64,000 bases of DNA. Origin: Vagococcus vulneris (GTDB lineage Bacteria > Bacillota > Bacilli > Lactobacillales > Vagococcaceae). Where the stretch lies: positions 124,001 through 188,000 of the forward strand of contig NZ_NGJS01000002.1 in the NCBI RefSeq assembly GCF_003950515.1, written 5' to 3'. Positions 45,915 through 55,854 of this stretch are shown here, piece by piece; position 1 is the stretch's first letter, and each line of letters begins with the position of its first letter. The notes beneath the pieces were generated by a model, which was given only the letters and a program-made list of their open reading frames with translations, had not been told where the DNA came from and made no database searches. A program made the position numbers and the translations under genes.

Positions 45915-46793
45915 TTAGATTTTTAAGAACCGTCTCATTGAGAATATGGAACCTACTGATCCTATAACGATCCCAATAACAGCAATTAAAATATTTAACT
46001 GAACGACCAATTGAGTCGGATTGATTAATTGATAAGACATCATGTTCTTAGCAAACATAAAATAAATTTGTGAATAGCCGAAAGAAATCAAAAGCACTGG
46101 AACAATAGAGCCTAAGACACCGATAAATGCACCTTCTAGAAAGAAAGGCCATCTAATGTACCCATTTTTGGCACCTACCAATCGCATAATCTGAATTTCT
46201 CGTTTTCTAGAAATAATTGTCATTCGAATTGTATTTGAAATCAAGAACATTGCTACAAATAATAGGAATACTGCAGCAATACCACCCCATAATTTTACAT
46301 TCTTCGACATTTTAAAGATCTTATCTGAGTTTTTGCCACCATAATCAGCTTTATCAACATTAGGCAAATCCTTCGCAGATTTTTGAATATCTGGAATTGA
46401 TTCTGTATTTTTAGGTGTCACAATGTACACATCATATAACGGATTATCATCCCCATCAAACAGCTTCCATGTATCACCTAATCGATCTGTTAATTTTTTA
46501 TACTCATTTTGTTTACTTGAAAAAGTTACTTTATCAACATCGGGTAATTTACTTAACTCTTCACCTAGTTTTTTAATATCTGTTTCATTCGTTCCAATCT
46601 CAACAAAAACTGAAACATCTACATTATCACGAATATCATCGGCAATTTTATTAATATTCATTATAACACCTAGAAAAATTCCAAGTAGTGTTAAAGTAAC
46701 CGTAACCGCACTAACAGAAGCAATTGTCATCCAACCGTTACGCTTTAAATTTTTAAGTGAGCTGCCAATATGTCTAAAAAAATTTCTAATCAT
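45915..46793 (-). CDS. ftsX: Cell division ABC transporter-like permease FtsX
   Basis: The 292-residue protein has an N-terminal cytoplasmic segment, a first membrane helix (VSAVTVTLTLLGIFLGVIM), a large extracellular loop (about 65-165) that recruits a peptidoglycan hydrolase, and three C-terminal helices with a FtsX/MacB-type core. The ATG at 46793 overlaps the ftsE stop by eight bases with AGGGGGAT upstream; earlier in-frame starts would overlap ftsE much further and are rejected. Confidence 0.94.
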   Translation of the reverse strand: MIRNFFRHIGSSLKNLKRNGWMTIASVSAVTVTLTLLGIFLGVIMNINKIADDIRDNVDVSVFVEIGTNETDIKKLGEELSKLPDVDKVTFSSKQNEYKKLTDRLGDTWKLFDGDDNPLYDVYIVTPKNTESIPDIQKSAKDLPNVDKADYGGKNSDKIFKMSKNVKLWGGIAAVFLLFVAMFLISNTIRMTIISRKREIQIMRLVGAKNGYIRWPFFLEGAFIGVLGSIVPVLLISFGYSQIYFMFAKNMMSYQLINPTQLVVQLNILIAVIGIVIGSVGSIFSMRRFLKI

Positions 46794-47472
46794 CGTACCC
46801 ATAATCCCCCTCATCTTGGTCTCTTGTAATACGACCATTTTCAATCGCCAGTACACGATGACGAATGGAGTTTACAATCATACTATTATGAGTCGCCATT
46901 ACAACCGTTGTACCTTGTGCATTGATGCGATCTAATAAATCCATAATCTCCCAAGAGTTTTCGGGATCCAAGTTTCCAGTAGGTTCATCAGCAATTAATA
47001 CTTTTGGTGTATTTACGATGGCTCTAGCAATTGCGACACGTTGTTGCTCACCACCAGATAACTCACTTGGAAACACACGTACTTTATGCTTCAGACCAAC
47101 TAAATCTAAAACTTCCATGACACGTTTTTTTACTTCACGCGGTTTTTTTCCGATTACCTGCATAGCATATGCGACATTTTCATAGACAGTTTTATGTGTT
47201 AATAATTTGTAATCTTGAAACACAATACCTATTTCACGTCTCAAATAGGGTATATTTCGATTCTTTATTTTTAATAAGTCATAGCCACACACATTTAGTG
47301 CACCTTTAGTGGCTCTTTCTTCACGATACATTAATTTAATAAATGTCGATTTACCAGCACCGCTAGGGCCAACAACATATACAAACTCTCCCTGATTAAT
47401 GTTTACAGATACATTTCTCAGTGCAGTCGTACCATTTGAATACTTTTTGGTTACTTTTTGCATTTCAATCAT
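46786..47472 (-). CDS. ftsE: Cell division ATP-binding protein FtsE
   Basis: The 228-residue ABC ATPase has Walker A GPSGAGKSTFIK, signature LSGGEQQRVA and Walker B VLIADEPTGNLDPE. With FtsX it transmits a cytoplasmic signal to a wall hydrolase at the septum. A GGGAG site precedes the ATG. It follows prfB, as is usual in Firmicutes. Confidence 0.96.
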   Translation of the reverse strand: MIEMQKVTKKYSNGTTALRNVSVNINQGEFVYVVGPSGAGKSTFIKLMYREERATKGALNVCGYDLLKIKNRNIPYLRREIGIVFQDYKLLTHKTVYENVAYAMQVIGKKPREVKKRVMEVLDLVGLKHKVRVFPSELSGGEQQRVAIARAIVNTPKVLIADEPTGNLDPENSWEIMDLLDRINAQGTTVVMATHNSMIVNSIRHRVLAIENGRITRDQDEGDYGYDD

Positions 47473-47580
47473 GTATAGATTCTCCCTGATATATTTATTC
47501 CAGTCCTAATTGGTTATAGTATAACATGTCTTGGACAAAATTTATTTTATAAATCGTTACAATTTCATGTCATTTACTAC

Positions 47581-48685
47581 TTAATCATTTAATTTCCAAC
47601 GAAGATAAGCATCAATAAACCCGTCAATATCTCCATCCATAACAGATTGAGTATTGCCAACTTCATAATTGGTTCGATGATCTTTAACCATAGAATACGG
47701 ATGAAAAACATATGAACGAATTTGAGAACCCCAACCTATTTCCTTCTGTTCCCCCCTTATTTCTGCAGCCTCTTGTTCCTTTTTCTCAACTTCCAACTGA
47801 TATAATTTTGCTCTCAACATACTCATCGCTTGTTCCCTATTCTTTAATTGAGAACGCTGTGCTTGGCTTGCAACCACAACACCTGTCGGTAAATGCGTAA
47901 TACGAACTGCTGATTCAGTTTTATTGATATGCTGGCCTCCAGCACCGCTTGCACGATACGTATCAATTTTCAGATCATCTGTTTTAATATCAATATCTAT
48001 GTTGTCAGGTAATTCTGGCATAACATCAACTGAACAGAACGAGGTATGGCGACGACTATTAGAATCAAATGGCGAGATACGGACAAGACGATGAACACCT
48101 TTTTCTGATTTTAAATATCCATATGCATTGAATCCTTTTATTAATAAGGTCACACTCTTGATACCCGCTTCATCTCCAGGTAAATAATCAAGTGTTTCCA
48201 CTGTATAGCCTTTTTGTTCTGCCCATCTAATGTACATTCTCAGCAGCATACTACCCCAATCCTGTGATTCTGTTCCTCCAGCACCTGGATGCAATTCTAG
48301 AATAGCATAATTTTTATCGTAAGGACCATCAAGTAGTTGGCTGAGTTCATACTCGTCAAGCTGCTCTGCAAATTCATTTATTTGTTGTTCTAAGTCTTGC
48401 TGCATTTCTGCGTCAGGTTCTTCCAGCACCAACTCAAGCAATACCGTTAGTTCTTCATAACTATTTTCGAGTGTTTTAAAAGTCTCATATAGTACCTTAA
48501 TTTGATTAGACTCATCAATAAATGCTTGGGCCTTTTCTGAGTCGTCCCAAAATCCTGGCTGTGCCATTTGATACTCAGCTTCTGCAACCTGTTCCTCTAA
48601 CTCATTTAAGTCAAAGAGACCCCCTAAGATTTGTTAATGTTTCTTCAAAGTCTTTTATTTGTGCTTTACTTTCACTTATCTCCAT
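47581..48685 (-). CDS. prfB: Peptide chain release factor 2 (programmed +1 frameshift)
   Basis: RF2 terminates at UGA and UAA. The first part runs from ATG 48685 ([20 protein letters not shown]) to an in-frame TGA at 48613-48611. The sequence there is AGGGGGTCTCTTTGAC: a Shine-Dalgarno-like element, then CTT TGA C, the classic RF2 autoregulatory shift site. After the +1 shift translation continues DLNELEEQV into the main frame, which holds the GGQ motif ([17 protein letters not shown]). The total is about 367 residues, the normal length. The ribosome site for the ATG is GGAGG with rather long spacing. Confidence 0.96.
48608..48626 (-). promoter_or_regulatory. prfB +1 frameshift signal
   Basis: Minus-strand AGGGGGTCTCTTTGAC: internal Shine-Dalgarno-like AGGGGG three bases before CTT-TGA-C. 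Low RF2 activity favours the shift, giving feedback control. Confidence 0.93.
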
Positions 48686-48711
48686 ATAATTTACGTACCT
48701 CCGCTCAAAAA

Positions 48712-48744
48712 TGAATACGACTCAGAATATTCTAAGTCGTATAT
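48712..48744 (-). terminator. Hairpin between secA and prfB
   Basis: Minus-strand ATACGACTTAGAAT pairs with ATTCTGAGTCGTAT, followed by TCATTTTTG; a terminator or attenuator. Confidence 0.65.
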
Positions 48745-48752
48745 CATAATAT

Positions 48753-51278
48753 CTATACTGGTTTACCATGACAATTTTTATACTTTTTACCACTACCGCA
48801 AGGACATGGGTCATTTCGACCAATATGCTCTCCAACTTTGATAGGCTTTTGTGGCACTGCTTCAGATGCTGCTTCTGGACCTTGTTCTCGCATTGTAGAA
48901 GTCGGAGTGACTTGTTCACGCTGAACATTTTGTCTCATTTCGGCTTTCATAAATAAACGAGTCGTTTCAAATTCAATAGCTCCTATCATGTCGATAAACA
49001 TCTGATAGCCTTCTGTTTGATATTCAACAAGCGGATTATTTTGTCCATAAGCTCTTAAACCAATTGACTCACGCAACTGATCCATTGCATCAATATGATC
49101 CATCCACTTCATATCAACTACTCGCAAAATAACTACTTTTTGGAACTCTAAGATCTGTTCTGGACTATCCAGTATTTCAGCTTTGTCTTGATATACTTTT
49201 TTCGCTTTATCATAAATCATGATTTTCATTTCTTCAGGTGTCTTATTTTCTAATTCACCTATTGAAATATCATCTGGATGTGTAATTACATTGCCAACAA
49301 AATCAACTAATCCTTGTAAGTTCCACTCTGGTTTTTCACCTTGAGTATGATCCTCTACATATTGATTGATTGTTCTTTCTACCATACCAAGCAATACCGG
49401 TTTTAAATCATCTTCTGCTGTAATGATTTGATATCGCTGACGATAAATAACTTCACGCTGCTCACGCATAACATCATCATATTGCAAGACGTTCTTACGT
49501 GTATCGTAGTTATTACCTTCAACACGTTTTTGCGCACCTTCAACTTGTTTAGTCAGCATACGACTCTGAATCACTGCATCTTCGTCTTCTAATTTCATGC
49601 GATCTAAGAAAACCTTAATTCGTTCAGAACCGAATCGTTTCATCAAATCATCTTCCAGAGATAAGTAGAACTGAGTTTCGCCAGGATCTCCTTGACGACC
49701 AGCACGTCCTCGCAATTGGTTATCTATACGACGAGATTCGTGACGTTCTGTACCAATCACACATAAGCCGCCAACATCTTTTACTCCGTGACCTAAACGA
49801 ATATCTGTCCCACGACCGGCCATGTTGGTTGCAATTGTAACTGCACCTTTTTGACCCGCATTCATGATAATTTCAGCTTCTTTAAAATGATTCTTAGCAT
49901 TTAAAACCTCGTGAGGTATACCCGCTTGATCCAACAAGTCAGCTAATAACTCTGACGTTTCGACTGCAACTGTACCGACCAATATTGGTTGACCAATCTC
50001 ATGACGAGATTTAATATCTTTCACAACTGCATGGAACTTACTTTTTAAAGTTGGATACAATAAATCAGGATTATCCAGACGTGCAATCGGACGGTTTGTT
50101 GGGATTTGAATAACTTGCATATTATATATTTCTCTAAATTCTTCTTCTTCAGTTTTAGCTGTACCTGTCATACCCGATAATTTTTTATACATACGGAAAT
50201 AGTTTTGGAACGTAATATTAGCCAATGTTTTTGTTTCATCTTCGATTTCAACAGATTCCTTGGCTTCAATTGCTTGGTGTAATCCATCAGAATAACGCCG
50301 ACCATCCATAATACGACCAGTAAATTGATCAACGATTAATACTTTGCCATCTTGAACAACATAGTCAATGTCTTTAATCATGATAAAATTCGCCCTTAAT
50401 GACTGATCAATATAATGAGTTAATGATGTATTTGAAATATCATATAAATTGTCAAGGTTGAAATGTTTTTCAGCTTTATTAATACCAGATTCTGTCAAAC
50501 TGATAGTTTTTGATTGTACATCAATTTTATAATCTTCTTCAGCTGTTAAAATTTTACAAAAATTATCCGCTCGATTATACATAGCTGTTGACTTTTCAGC
50601 TTGACCAGAAATAATCAAAGGCGTTCTGGCCTCATCAATTAAGATTGAATCAACCTCATCAACAACAGCAAAATTTAAAGGACGCTGAACCATCTGATTG
50701 CGATAAACAACCATGTTATCACGTAAATAATCAAATCCCAATTCATTATTGGTAGAATAAGTAATATCACACGCATAAGCTTCACGTTTTTCCTCAGCTG
50801 TTTTTGAATTTAAGTTTAATCCAACAGTAAGACCGAGAAAACTGTATAACTCGCCCATTTCATTTGCATCACGAGTTGATAAATATTCATTTACTGTAAC
50901 AACGTGGACTCCTTCGCCAGAAATAGCATTTAAGTAAACCGGCATTGTTGCCGTTAAAGTCTTACCTTCACCTGTTTTCATTTCTGGAATATTTCCATCA
51001 TGCAGCACAATGCCACCCATTAATTGGACCCTATATGGAAATAGACCTAGCACACGTTTTGCACCTTCACGTACTACTGCAAAAGCCTCAACTAGTAAAT
51101 CATCAAGTGTCTCTCCTTGACGATATCTATTGCGAAACTCTTCTGTCTTTTCTTTGATTTGATCATCTGTTAATACTGACATTTCTTCTGCTAAACTATC
51201 AATTTTATCAGCAATGTGTCCGAGTCTTCGTAATTCTTTTTTATCATTTTCAATTAAAGTTTTTAAAAAATTAGCCAT
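48753..51278 (-). CDS. secA: Preprotein translocase ATPase SecA
   Basis: The 841-residue motor drives secretory proteins through SecYEG. It has Walker [15 protein letters not shown] (about 100), [40 protein letters not shown], the [10 protein letters not shown] helicase motif, and a C-terminal zinc-binding [14 protein letters not shown]. It is full length. GGTAGGA precedes the ATG at 51278. hpf lies upstream and prfB downstream, as in other Lactobacillales. Confidence 0.97.
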   Translation of the reverse strand: MANFLKTLIENDKKELRRLGHIADKIDSLAEEMSVLTDDQIKEKTEEFRNRYRQGETLDDLLVEAFAVVREGAKRVLGLFPYRVQLMGGIVLHDGNIPEMKTGEGKTLTATMPVYLNAISGEGVHVVTVNEYLSTRDANEMGELYSFLGLTVGLNLNSKTAEEKREAYACDITYSTNNELGFDYLRDNMVVYRNQMVQRPLNFAVVDEVDSILIDEARTPLIISGQAEKSTAMYNRADNFCKILTAEEDYKIDVQSKTISLTESGINKAEKHFNLDNLYDISNTSLTHYIDQSLRANFIMIKDIDYVVQDGKVLIVDQFTGRIMDGRRYSDGLHQAIEAKESVEIEDETKTLANITFQNYFRMYKKLSGMTGTAKTEEEEFREIYNMQVIQIPTNRPIARLDNPDLLYPTLKSKFHAVVKDIKSRHEIGQPILVGTVAVETSELLADLLDQAGIPHEVLNAKNHFKEAEIIMNAGQKGAVTIATNMAGRGTDIRLGHGVKDVGGLCVIGTERHESRRIDNQLRGRAGRQGDPGETQFYLSLEDDLMKRFGSERIKVFLDRMKLEDEDAVIQSRMLTKQVEGAQKRVEGNNYDTRKNVLQYDDVMREQREVIYRQRYQIITAEDDLKPVLLGMVERTINQYVEDHTQGEKPEWNLQGLVDFVGNVITHPDDISIGELENKTPEEMKIMIYDKAKKVYQDKAEILDSPEQILEFQKVVILRVVDMKWMDHIDAMDQLRESIGLRAYGQNNPLVEYQTEGYQMFIDMIGAIEFETTRLFMKAEMRQNVQREQVTPTSTMREQGPEAASEAVPQKPIKVGEHIGRNDPCPCGSGKKYKNCHGKPV

Positions 51279-51403
51279 TGAATTAAATCCTACCCTCTCA
51301 TAAGTAATCTTGTATTTTTTGTATCGGTTGAGGTTATCCTATACATTTTAGCATTACTCAATAAAAAATTAAACCTCATATTAAAAAAACTTATTTTCAA
51401 ATG

Positions 51404-51434
51404 AAAAAACCTCATGATTTTATCATGAGGTTTC
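51404..51434 (-). terminator. Terminator after hpf
   Basis: Minus-strand AAACCTCATGAT, AAA loop, ATCATGAGGTTTTTT; a perfect stem. Confidence 0.85.
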
Positions 51435-51446
51435 GTAGGGATCATC

Positions 51447-51998
51447 TTAATTTGTTTCAATCAAACCGTATTTTCCGTCTTTACGTTTATAAACAATGCT
51501 GATACCATTTGTCTCAGCATCTTCAAAAATAAAGAAGTTATGACCAAGCATATTCATTTGTAAAACAGCTTCTTCACTGTCCATTGGTTTTAATGACAAA
51601 CGTTTTGTACGTACAATTTCTAAATCCGGTTCAATAGTTGCTGTTTCTGTTTCAACCTCAAAGATCGTAGCAGGTGCAATAGCTTCAGATGATTGTCGAG
51701 ATTTCCTATTAATTTTAGTCTTGTATTTTCTAATTTGACGTTCTAATTTATCAACAACTAAATCAACACTTGCATATAAATCAGGTGATGTCTCTTCAGC
51801 ACGTAATACAAGATATGGTAAAGGAATAGTAACCTCAACCTTAGCAGTTTTATCAGAGTATACCTTTAAATTAACGTGTACTGTTGAATCAGGAACATCT
51901 GTAAAATATTTTTCAATTTTACTTATTTTTTTTTCCACGTAATCTCTGATTGCTTGAGTTACCTCAATATTTTCACCGCGAACATTATATCTAAACAT
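51447..51998 (-). CDS. hpf: Ribosome hibernation promoting factor, long form
   Basis: The 183-residue protein has the N-terminal ribosome-binding HPF domain (FRYNVRGENIEVTQAIRDYVEKKI) and a C-terminal dimerisation domain (EIVRTKRLSLKPMDSEEAVLQMNMLGH, then FIFEDAETN). Long HPF dimerises 70S ribosomes into inactive 100S particles in stationary phase. An AAGGGGC site precedes the ATG. It sits between comFC and secA, the typical place. Confidence 0.95.
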   Translation of the reverse strand: MFRYNVRGENIEVTQAIRDYVEKKISKIEKYFTDVPDSTVHVNLKVYSDKTAKVEVTIPLPYLVLRAEETSPDLYASVDLVVDKLERQIRKYKTKINRKSRQSSEAIAPATIFEVETETATIEPDLEIVRTKRLSLKPMDSEEAVLQMNMLGHNFFIFEDAETNGISIVYKRKDGKYGLIETN

Positions 51999-52146
51999 AC
52001 TAAATTGCCCCTTTCGTCGTTACAATTTACTTACAAAGAGTACAGCAGAAGGACCACTCAACCAACTGCCTCTTTATACTTATATTATAACTAAAAAACG
52101 TACAAATGACAAATATCTTACCATTTCATATCTAGATATTTTTCAT

Positions 52147-52845
52147 CTATCTAGCTAATGAAAGCGAAAACACTCTATCAGCTTTATTATCATATAATAA
52201 ATTTCTAGCCAATTGAACTGTCTTACCGGTTGTATAAATATCATCAAATAGTAGTAGTGTCTTTCCGGATAATTTCTTTTTGTACCGTCGTTCAATTGCA
52301 AATGGTTGTCTCAATTGCAGACGTTTCTTCCGACATTTTTCACTTTGTGCCGCGTGGTGATCTTTTTTTATTAAAATTCGTTCATACATGATTCGACCAG
52401 CATCAAGCATGGATTCCGTTTGGTTAAACCCTCGTTCTGCTAAACGCTCGTCAGATATAGGAATCGGAACAACTATTACTTGCCGCCCGAATGATTTTAT
52501 CGCAGCAACTATCAATTGGGAAAAGGCACTAGATAATTGATAATCACCTTTAAATTTAAAAAACTGAAAATAATCGTGCATCATCTCGTCATAATCAAAA
52601 AGTGCTTGATGACCAAAAAAATGATGCTTTTTATCTTTAAGCCACAACACGCAATCATCACAAACGTTCTTTTTTGTTATTGCGCAGCAGCATTGGCACC
52701 TGCATCTCGTATCATCTGCAATTAAACTGAATTTAGTTAGACAGTCTGCACATATCATTCCATCAGGGCCTGAACAAAATTTAAAGAGCTGTTCTAATGA
52801 TAGATTGTAAACAATCGGCATACCACAAAGTACACATTGATTCAT
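52147..52845 (-). CDS. comFC: ComFC phosphoribosyltransferase-like competence protein
   Basis: The 232-residue protein starts with a cysteine-rich zinc-binding segment (CVLCGMPIV, CADCL, CRCQCCCAITKKNVCDDC) and ends with a PRTase-type loop (LLFDDIYTTGKTVQLARNLL). ComFC assists DNA import with ComFA. Its ATG shares a base with the comFA stop (TAATG), so translation is coupled. Confidence 0.92.
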   Translation of the reverse strand: MNQCVLCGMPIVYNLSLEQLFKFCSGPDGMICADCLTKFSLIADDTRCRCQCCCAITKKNVCDDCVLWLKDKKHHFFGHQALFDYDEMMHDYFQFFKFKGDYQLSSAFSQLIVAAIKSFGRQVIVVPIPISDERLAERGFNQTESMLDAGRIMYERILIKKDHHAAQSEKCRKKRLQLRQPFAIERRYKKKLSGKTLLLFDDIYTTGKTVQLARNLLYDNKADRVFSLSLAR

Positions 52846-54071
52846 TATATGGATTCATCTCCATTCATTGATTCAATAAATTTTTTTGCGCGTTTCATGT
52901 CTAGACTAATTCCATCATGCACAAAATAAATATTACCAGTCGGATAATCTGGAGAACGCCCCACTCGACCAGATATTTGAACTAGCGTTGACATTGTGAA
53001 AACAGAGTGATTGGCTTGTACTACTAAAACATCAATACCTGGAAAAGTCACGCCTCTCTCTAAGATGGTTGTAGTTAATAGCCAATCAATTTGGTTATTC
53101 CTCATTGAGAGAACAATTGCTTCACGCTTGTTAGATGCTGCATGAACCATAGCAATCCTTTTATCAGGAAATTGGACTGCGATTAACTTATAAAACTGTT
53201 TCATTTTTTTAATACTTGGTAGAAATATTAATAAATGTTTATCTTGATTATTAAGTAATTTACAAAGTTTACTAGGTAATTTACCACAGCCTATCTTTTT
53301 CATAATCGCTCTACACCAGATTATCTGTGGCACTGGTAAAGGAAAACCATGAAATCTTTTAGACAAAAAACTTACTTGCTTATCAGAGGAGAACTCTGCC
53401 ATTAACCTTTTAGTAGGTGTTGCCGTCAGGTAGATTAACAGTCCGCGACGTTTTAATGACTTTTTCGTCCCATACTTTAAGAATTCACTATCCGCATAAG
53501 GAAACGAATCGACCTCGTCAACAATCAACACATCAAACATTTTATAGAAACGCAGTAATTGATGTGTTGTGCATACAAAAAATGAAGATTTATTATATAT
53601 CGGCTGTTGACCGTAAAGCAGGACAATGTCCGTTTTTGGAAAAGCAGACTTAAAACGAGGATATAATTCAAGACAAACATCTACTCTAGGTGACGCCACA
53701 CCAATTGTTTTACCTTCTGACAAAACTCTTTCAATCAAAGCAAACAATATTTCAGTCTTACCTGCACCTGTTACTGCACTAATTAGATGCTTCTTTTGCC
53801 TTTGGTTATACGCAGTGAGTAGATTACCAGAAATCTTCGCTTGTGATGATGTTAATTTTCCGCTCCATTCCATTTTATGGTTTTGGTTGTGTTGTTTTAA
53901 GGTTGACTTTTGTGTCATAAAATAGAGTTGATTATAACTTGTTACTCGATTTAAAGAAATACATCTTGGACAATAATAAAAAGATAGTTTTTTATTGATA
54001 ATCTTAACTTTTTCTTTGACATGGGACGTACCACAGCGATTGCATCGCACCATTTTCTTTGATTTAGTCAT
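52845..54071 (-). CDS. comFA: DNA uptake helicase ComFA, main reading frame (5' part interrupted by a stop)
   Basis: The 408-residue frame has a four-cysteine zinc finger (CNRCG and CPRC), Walker A TGAGKTEI, Walker B DEVDSFP, LTATPTK, ILERGVTFPGIDVLV and QISGRVGRSP, all helicase motifs of ComFA, the ATPase that helps pull single-stranded DNA inside. The natural start appears to be ATG 54179, 36 codons upstream and in the same frame, but codon 20 from there is TAA (54122-54120). Translation might restart at ATG 54071, which has AGAGG only one base away. The helicase domain itself is undamaged. It leads the comFA-comFC pair. Confidence 0.85.
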   Translation of the reverse strand: MTKSKKMVRCNRCGTSHVKEKVKIINKKLSFYYCPRCISLNRVTSYNQLYFMTQKSTLKQHNQNHKMEWSGKLTSSQAKISGNLLTAYNQRQKKHLISAVTGAGKTEILFALIERVLSEGKTIGVASPRVDVCLELYPRFKSAFPKTDIVLLYGQQPIYNKSSFFVCTTHQLLRFYKMFDVLIVDEVDSFPYADSEFLKYGTKKSLKRRGLLIYLTATPTKRLMAEFSSDKQVSFLSKRFHGFPLPVPQIIWCRAIMKKIGCGKLPSKLCKLLNNQDKHLLIFLPSIKKMKQFYKLIAVQFPDKRIAMVHAASNKREAIVLSMRNNQIDWLLTTTILERGVTFPGIDVLVVQANHSVFTMSTLVQISGRVGRSPDYPTGNIYFVHDGISLDMKRAKKFIESMNGDESI

Positions 54072-54179
54072 ACCTCTTTTTTTAAGAATATCTTTAGAAT
54101 TTAATAATGGCCAGAATTTTTACGGTATTTCCTGTTTCAATAGACGTCGGCCCGCTAAAAGTGTTTTAAATTCTTCCAT
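54072..54179 (-). other. Original N-terminal coding segment of comFA with a nonsense codon
   Basis: ATG 54179, behind a well-spaced AGAGGTG, encodes MEEFKTLLAGRRLLKQEIP, then TAA, then KFWPLLNSKDILKKRG in frame with the main comFA product. The RRLLKQE stretch matches the RHLLRTE region of B. subtilis ComFA, so it is genuine coding sequence broken by a single stop. Confidence 0.78.
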
Positions 54180-54200
54180 CTTGACACCTCTTTAAAAGAA

Positions 54201-54208
54201 TATTCGTG
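54201..54208 (-). promoter_or_regulatory. Possible late-competence (cin-box-like) promoter element of comFA
   Basis: Minus-strand CACGAATA differs at one base from the TACGAATA box used by ComX/SigX in streptococci and lies 22 bases before ATG 54179, a plausible -10 position. It is a single short match. Confidence 0.35.
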
Positions 54209-54284
54209 AATAACTAGTTGATTTTTCCGAAATAGATTATACTATATATTAAGTTTAAGATAGACAATAGGAGGCAGCTAAATA

Positions 54285-55214
54285 ATGAAACGAAATTTTG
54301 TAATAGAGTCAACTGACAAAAAAACAGATTTAAACGGTATTATATGGCAAGCAGATGAAAATAAAGAACCTTCAGCTATCATTCAAATTGTACACGGCAT
54401 GGCTGAATATGTTGAACGATACCATGAATTTGCAGAATACATGACTGGCAAAGGATTTTTAGTCGTTGGTCATGATCATTTAGGTCATGGAGATTCTGTA
54501 GACCTTGACCAGCCACTGTACGGATTTTTTTCTGAAGAGGACAGTGCGGAAACAGTCGTAAATGACACCTATCAAATTACAAATTATGCCCAAAACCGAT
54601 GGCCTGATATTCCAACATTTATTCTAGGTCATAGTATGGGATCATTTGTCCTACGCAATTATTTGAAAAAATATAGTGACCAGATTGATGGAGCTATTTT
54701 GATGGGTTCTAGTTCGTATCGCAATGATTTAAAAATGCTACAAAAATTATTAAAAGGGTTAAATACACTATCTCCTAAAACTGTCAATCCAGCAATTGAT
54801 AAACTCTTTTTCGGTACCTTCAATAAAAAAATTAAAAAGCCACAATCGAAAAATGCATGGTTGTCAAAAAATGAATCAAATGTAACTAACTATGATCAGA
54901 ATGAAAAAACTGGGTTTATTTTTACAAACAACGGTTTTTATACGCTCATTGACCTAATGTATCAAGCCACATGTAAAAATTGGTTTGATCCTATTCGCCG
55001 TGATTTACCATTTCTGATTATCAGCGGAGAACAAGATCCTGTCGGTAATTACGGTAAAGGTCCCAGAAAATCAGCATCTGAATTGAGTAACAATTACTTT
55101 GGTGATGTTACACTTCGCTTATACGCAAATTTACGACACGAAATTTTAAACGAGACCGAAAAAAGTGTAGTTGAATCAGATATTTACCAATGGATGAAAC
55201 AGCACATTAACTAA
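54285..55214 (+). CDS. Alpha/beta hydrolase, lysophospholipase/monoacylglycerol lipase-like
   Basis: The 309-residue protein has IVHGMAEYVERYHEFAEYM, HDHLGHGDS, the nucleophile elbow GHSMGS, a late acid in SGEQDPVGNYG and the final histidine in NLRHEILNE: the catalytic triad of the Hydrolase_4 family. Such proteins hydrolyse lysophospholipids or monoacylglycerols; no signal peptide is present, so it is cytoplasmic or peripheral. GGAGGC precedes the ATG. The gene diverges from comFA and ends at a terminator. Confidence 0.9.
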   Translation: MKRNFVIESTDKKTDLNGIIWQADENKEPSAIIQIVHGMAEYVERYHEFAEYMTGKGFLVVGHDHLGHGDSVDLDQPLYGFFSEEDSAETVVNDTYQITNYAQNRWPDIPTFILGHSMGSFVLRNYLKKYSDQIDGAILMGSSSYRNDLKMLQKLLKGLNTLSPKTVNPAIDKLFFGTFNKKIKKPQSKNAWLSKNESNVTNYDQNEKTGFIFTNNGFYTLIDLMYQATCKNWFDPIRRDLPFLIISGEQDPVGNYGKGPRKSASELSNNYFGDVTLRLYANLRHEILNETEKSVVESDIYQWMKQHIN

Positions 55215-55216
55215 AA

Positions 55217-55262
55217 AAGCAAGTCTCCGCTTTGTTTAATGCTTAAAGCGGATGACTTGCTT
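55217..55262. terminator. Bidirectional terminator
   Basis: AAGCAAGTCTCCGCTTT pairs with AAAGCGGATGACTTGCTT with small internal mismatches, between convergent genes. Confidence 0.75.
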
Positions 55263-55263
55263 A

Positions 55264-55815
55264 TTACTTTAATTGTTCAAATGTTCCTAAAATTGTATCA
55301 AGTTCTTTGATAATTTCTGATGATGGCTTTGATTCGCTGGTCCAAGCACCCAAATTAATGAAGTAATCTTTTGTTTCAATCAAATATGTACGATACGTCA
55401 ATGTACGCTGCTTAGCATCCTTCAATTCAAAACCCAAATGAACGGCATCTAAACCGTTAAGTTTAGTCTTTTTAGGCTCTACAGTAATTTTTGCATCGTT
55501 ATCATTTAACTTAGTTTCAAACTCTTCTAAATATTGCGATAGCATGCGTTTATCTACAGGTTCAAAACCAGCTGTCATAAAACTCTTTTTATCCTTATTT
55601 GCTACTAAGAATGCTATTTTGGAGTCCTTGTCAGGAAACTTTATCCAGCCATTTAACAGGCGAAAACGATACTCATGATTATCCATATCAAATGTATACA
55701 TTAATGCGTCTTTAGGATCAGTTGCCTTAGCTGTGGGTGATTCTTTTTTAGCACAGCCACTAATCATTGTAATTAAAAAAATAGTAACAATTATTGTTCT
55801 TAAATGAAATTTCAT
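55264..55815 (-). CDS. Putative lipoprotein
   Basis: The 183-residue protein has a type II signal peptide (TIIVTIFLITMISGC, lipid-modified Cys about 21) and a compact extracellular domain with no catalytic motif that I recognise (YTFDMDNHEYRFRLLNGWIKFP, TYLIETKDYFINLGAWTSES). The overall look resembles small lipoproteins of lactic acid bacteria that resist assignment. AAGGAG supports the ATG at 55815; the longer frame upstream would overlap the divergent gene. Confidence 0.8.
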   Translation of the reverse strand: MKFHLRTIIVTIFLITMISGCAKKESPTAKATDPKDALMYTFDMDNHEYRFRLLNGWIKFPDKDSKIAFLVANKDKKSFMTAGFEPVDKRMLSQYLEEFETKLNDNDAKITVEPKKTKLNGLDAVHLGFELKDAKQRTLTYRTYLIETKDYFINLGAWTSESKPSSEIIKELDTILGTFEQLK

Positions 55816-55854
55816 TTTTTTCTCCTTACCAAAAAAATCCACGGAGGGATACAC

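Noticed and set aside
46423-46935. 170-codon open frame opposite ftsX/ftsE
   Set aside because: Antisense shadow of two well-supported genes; no family resemblance.
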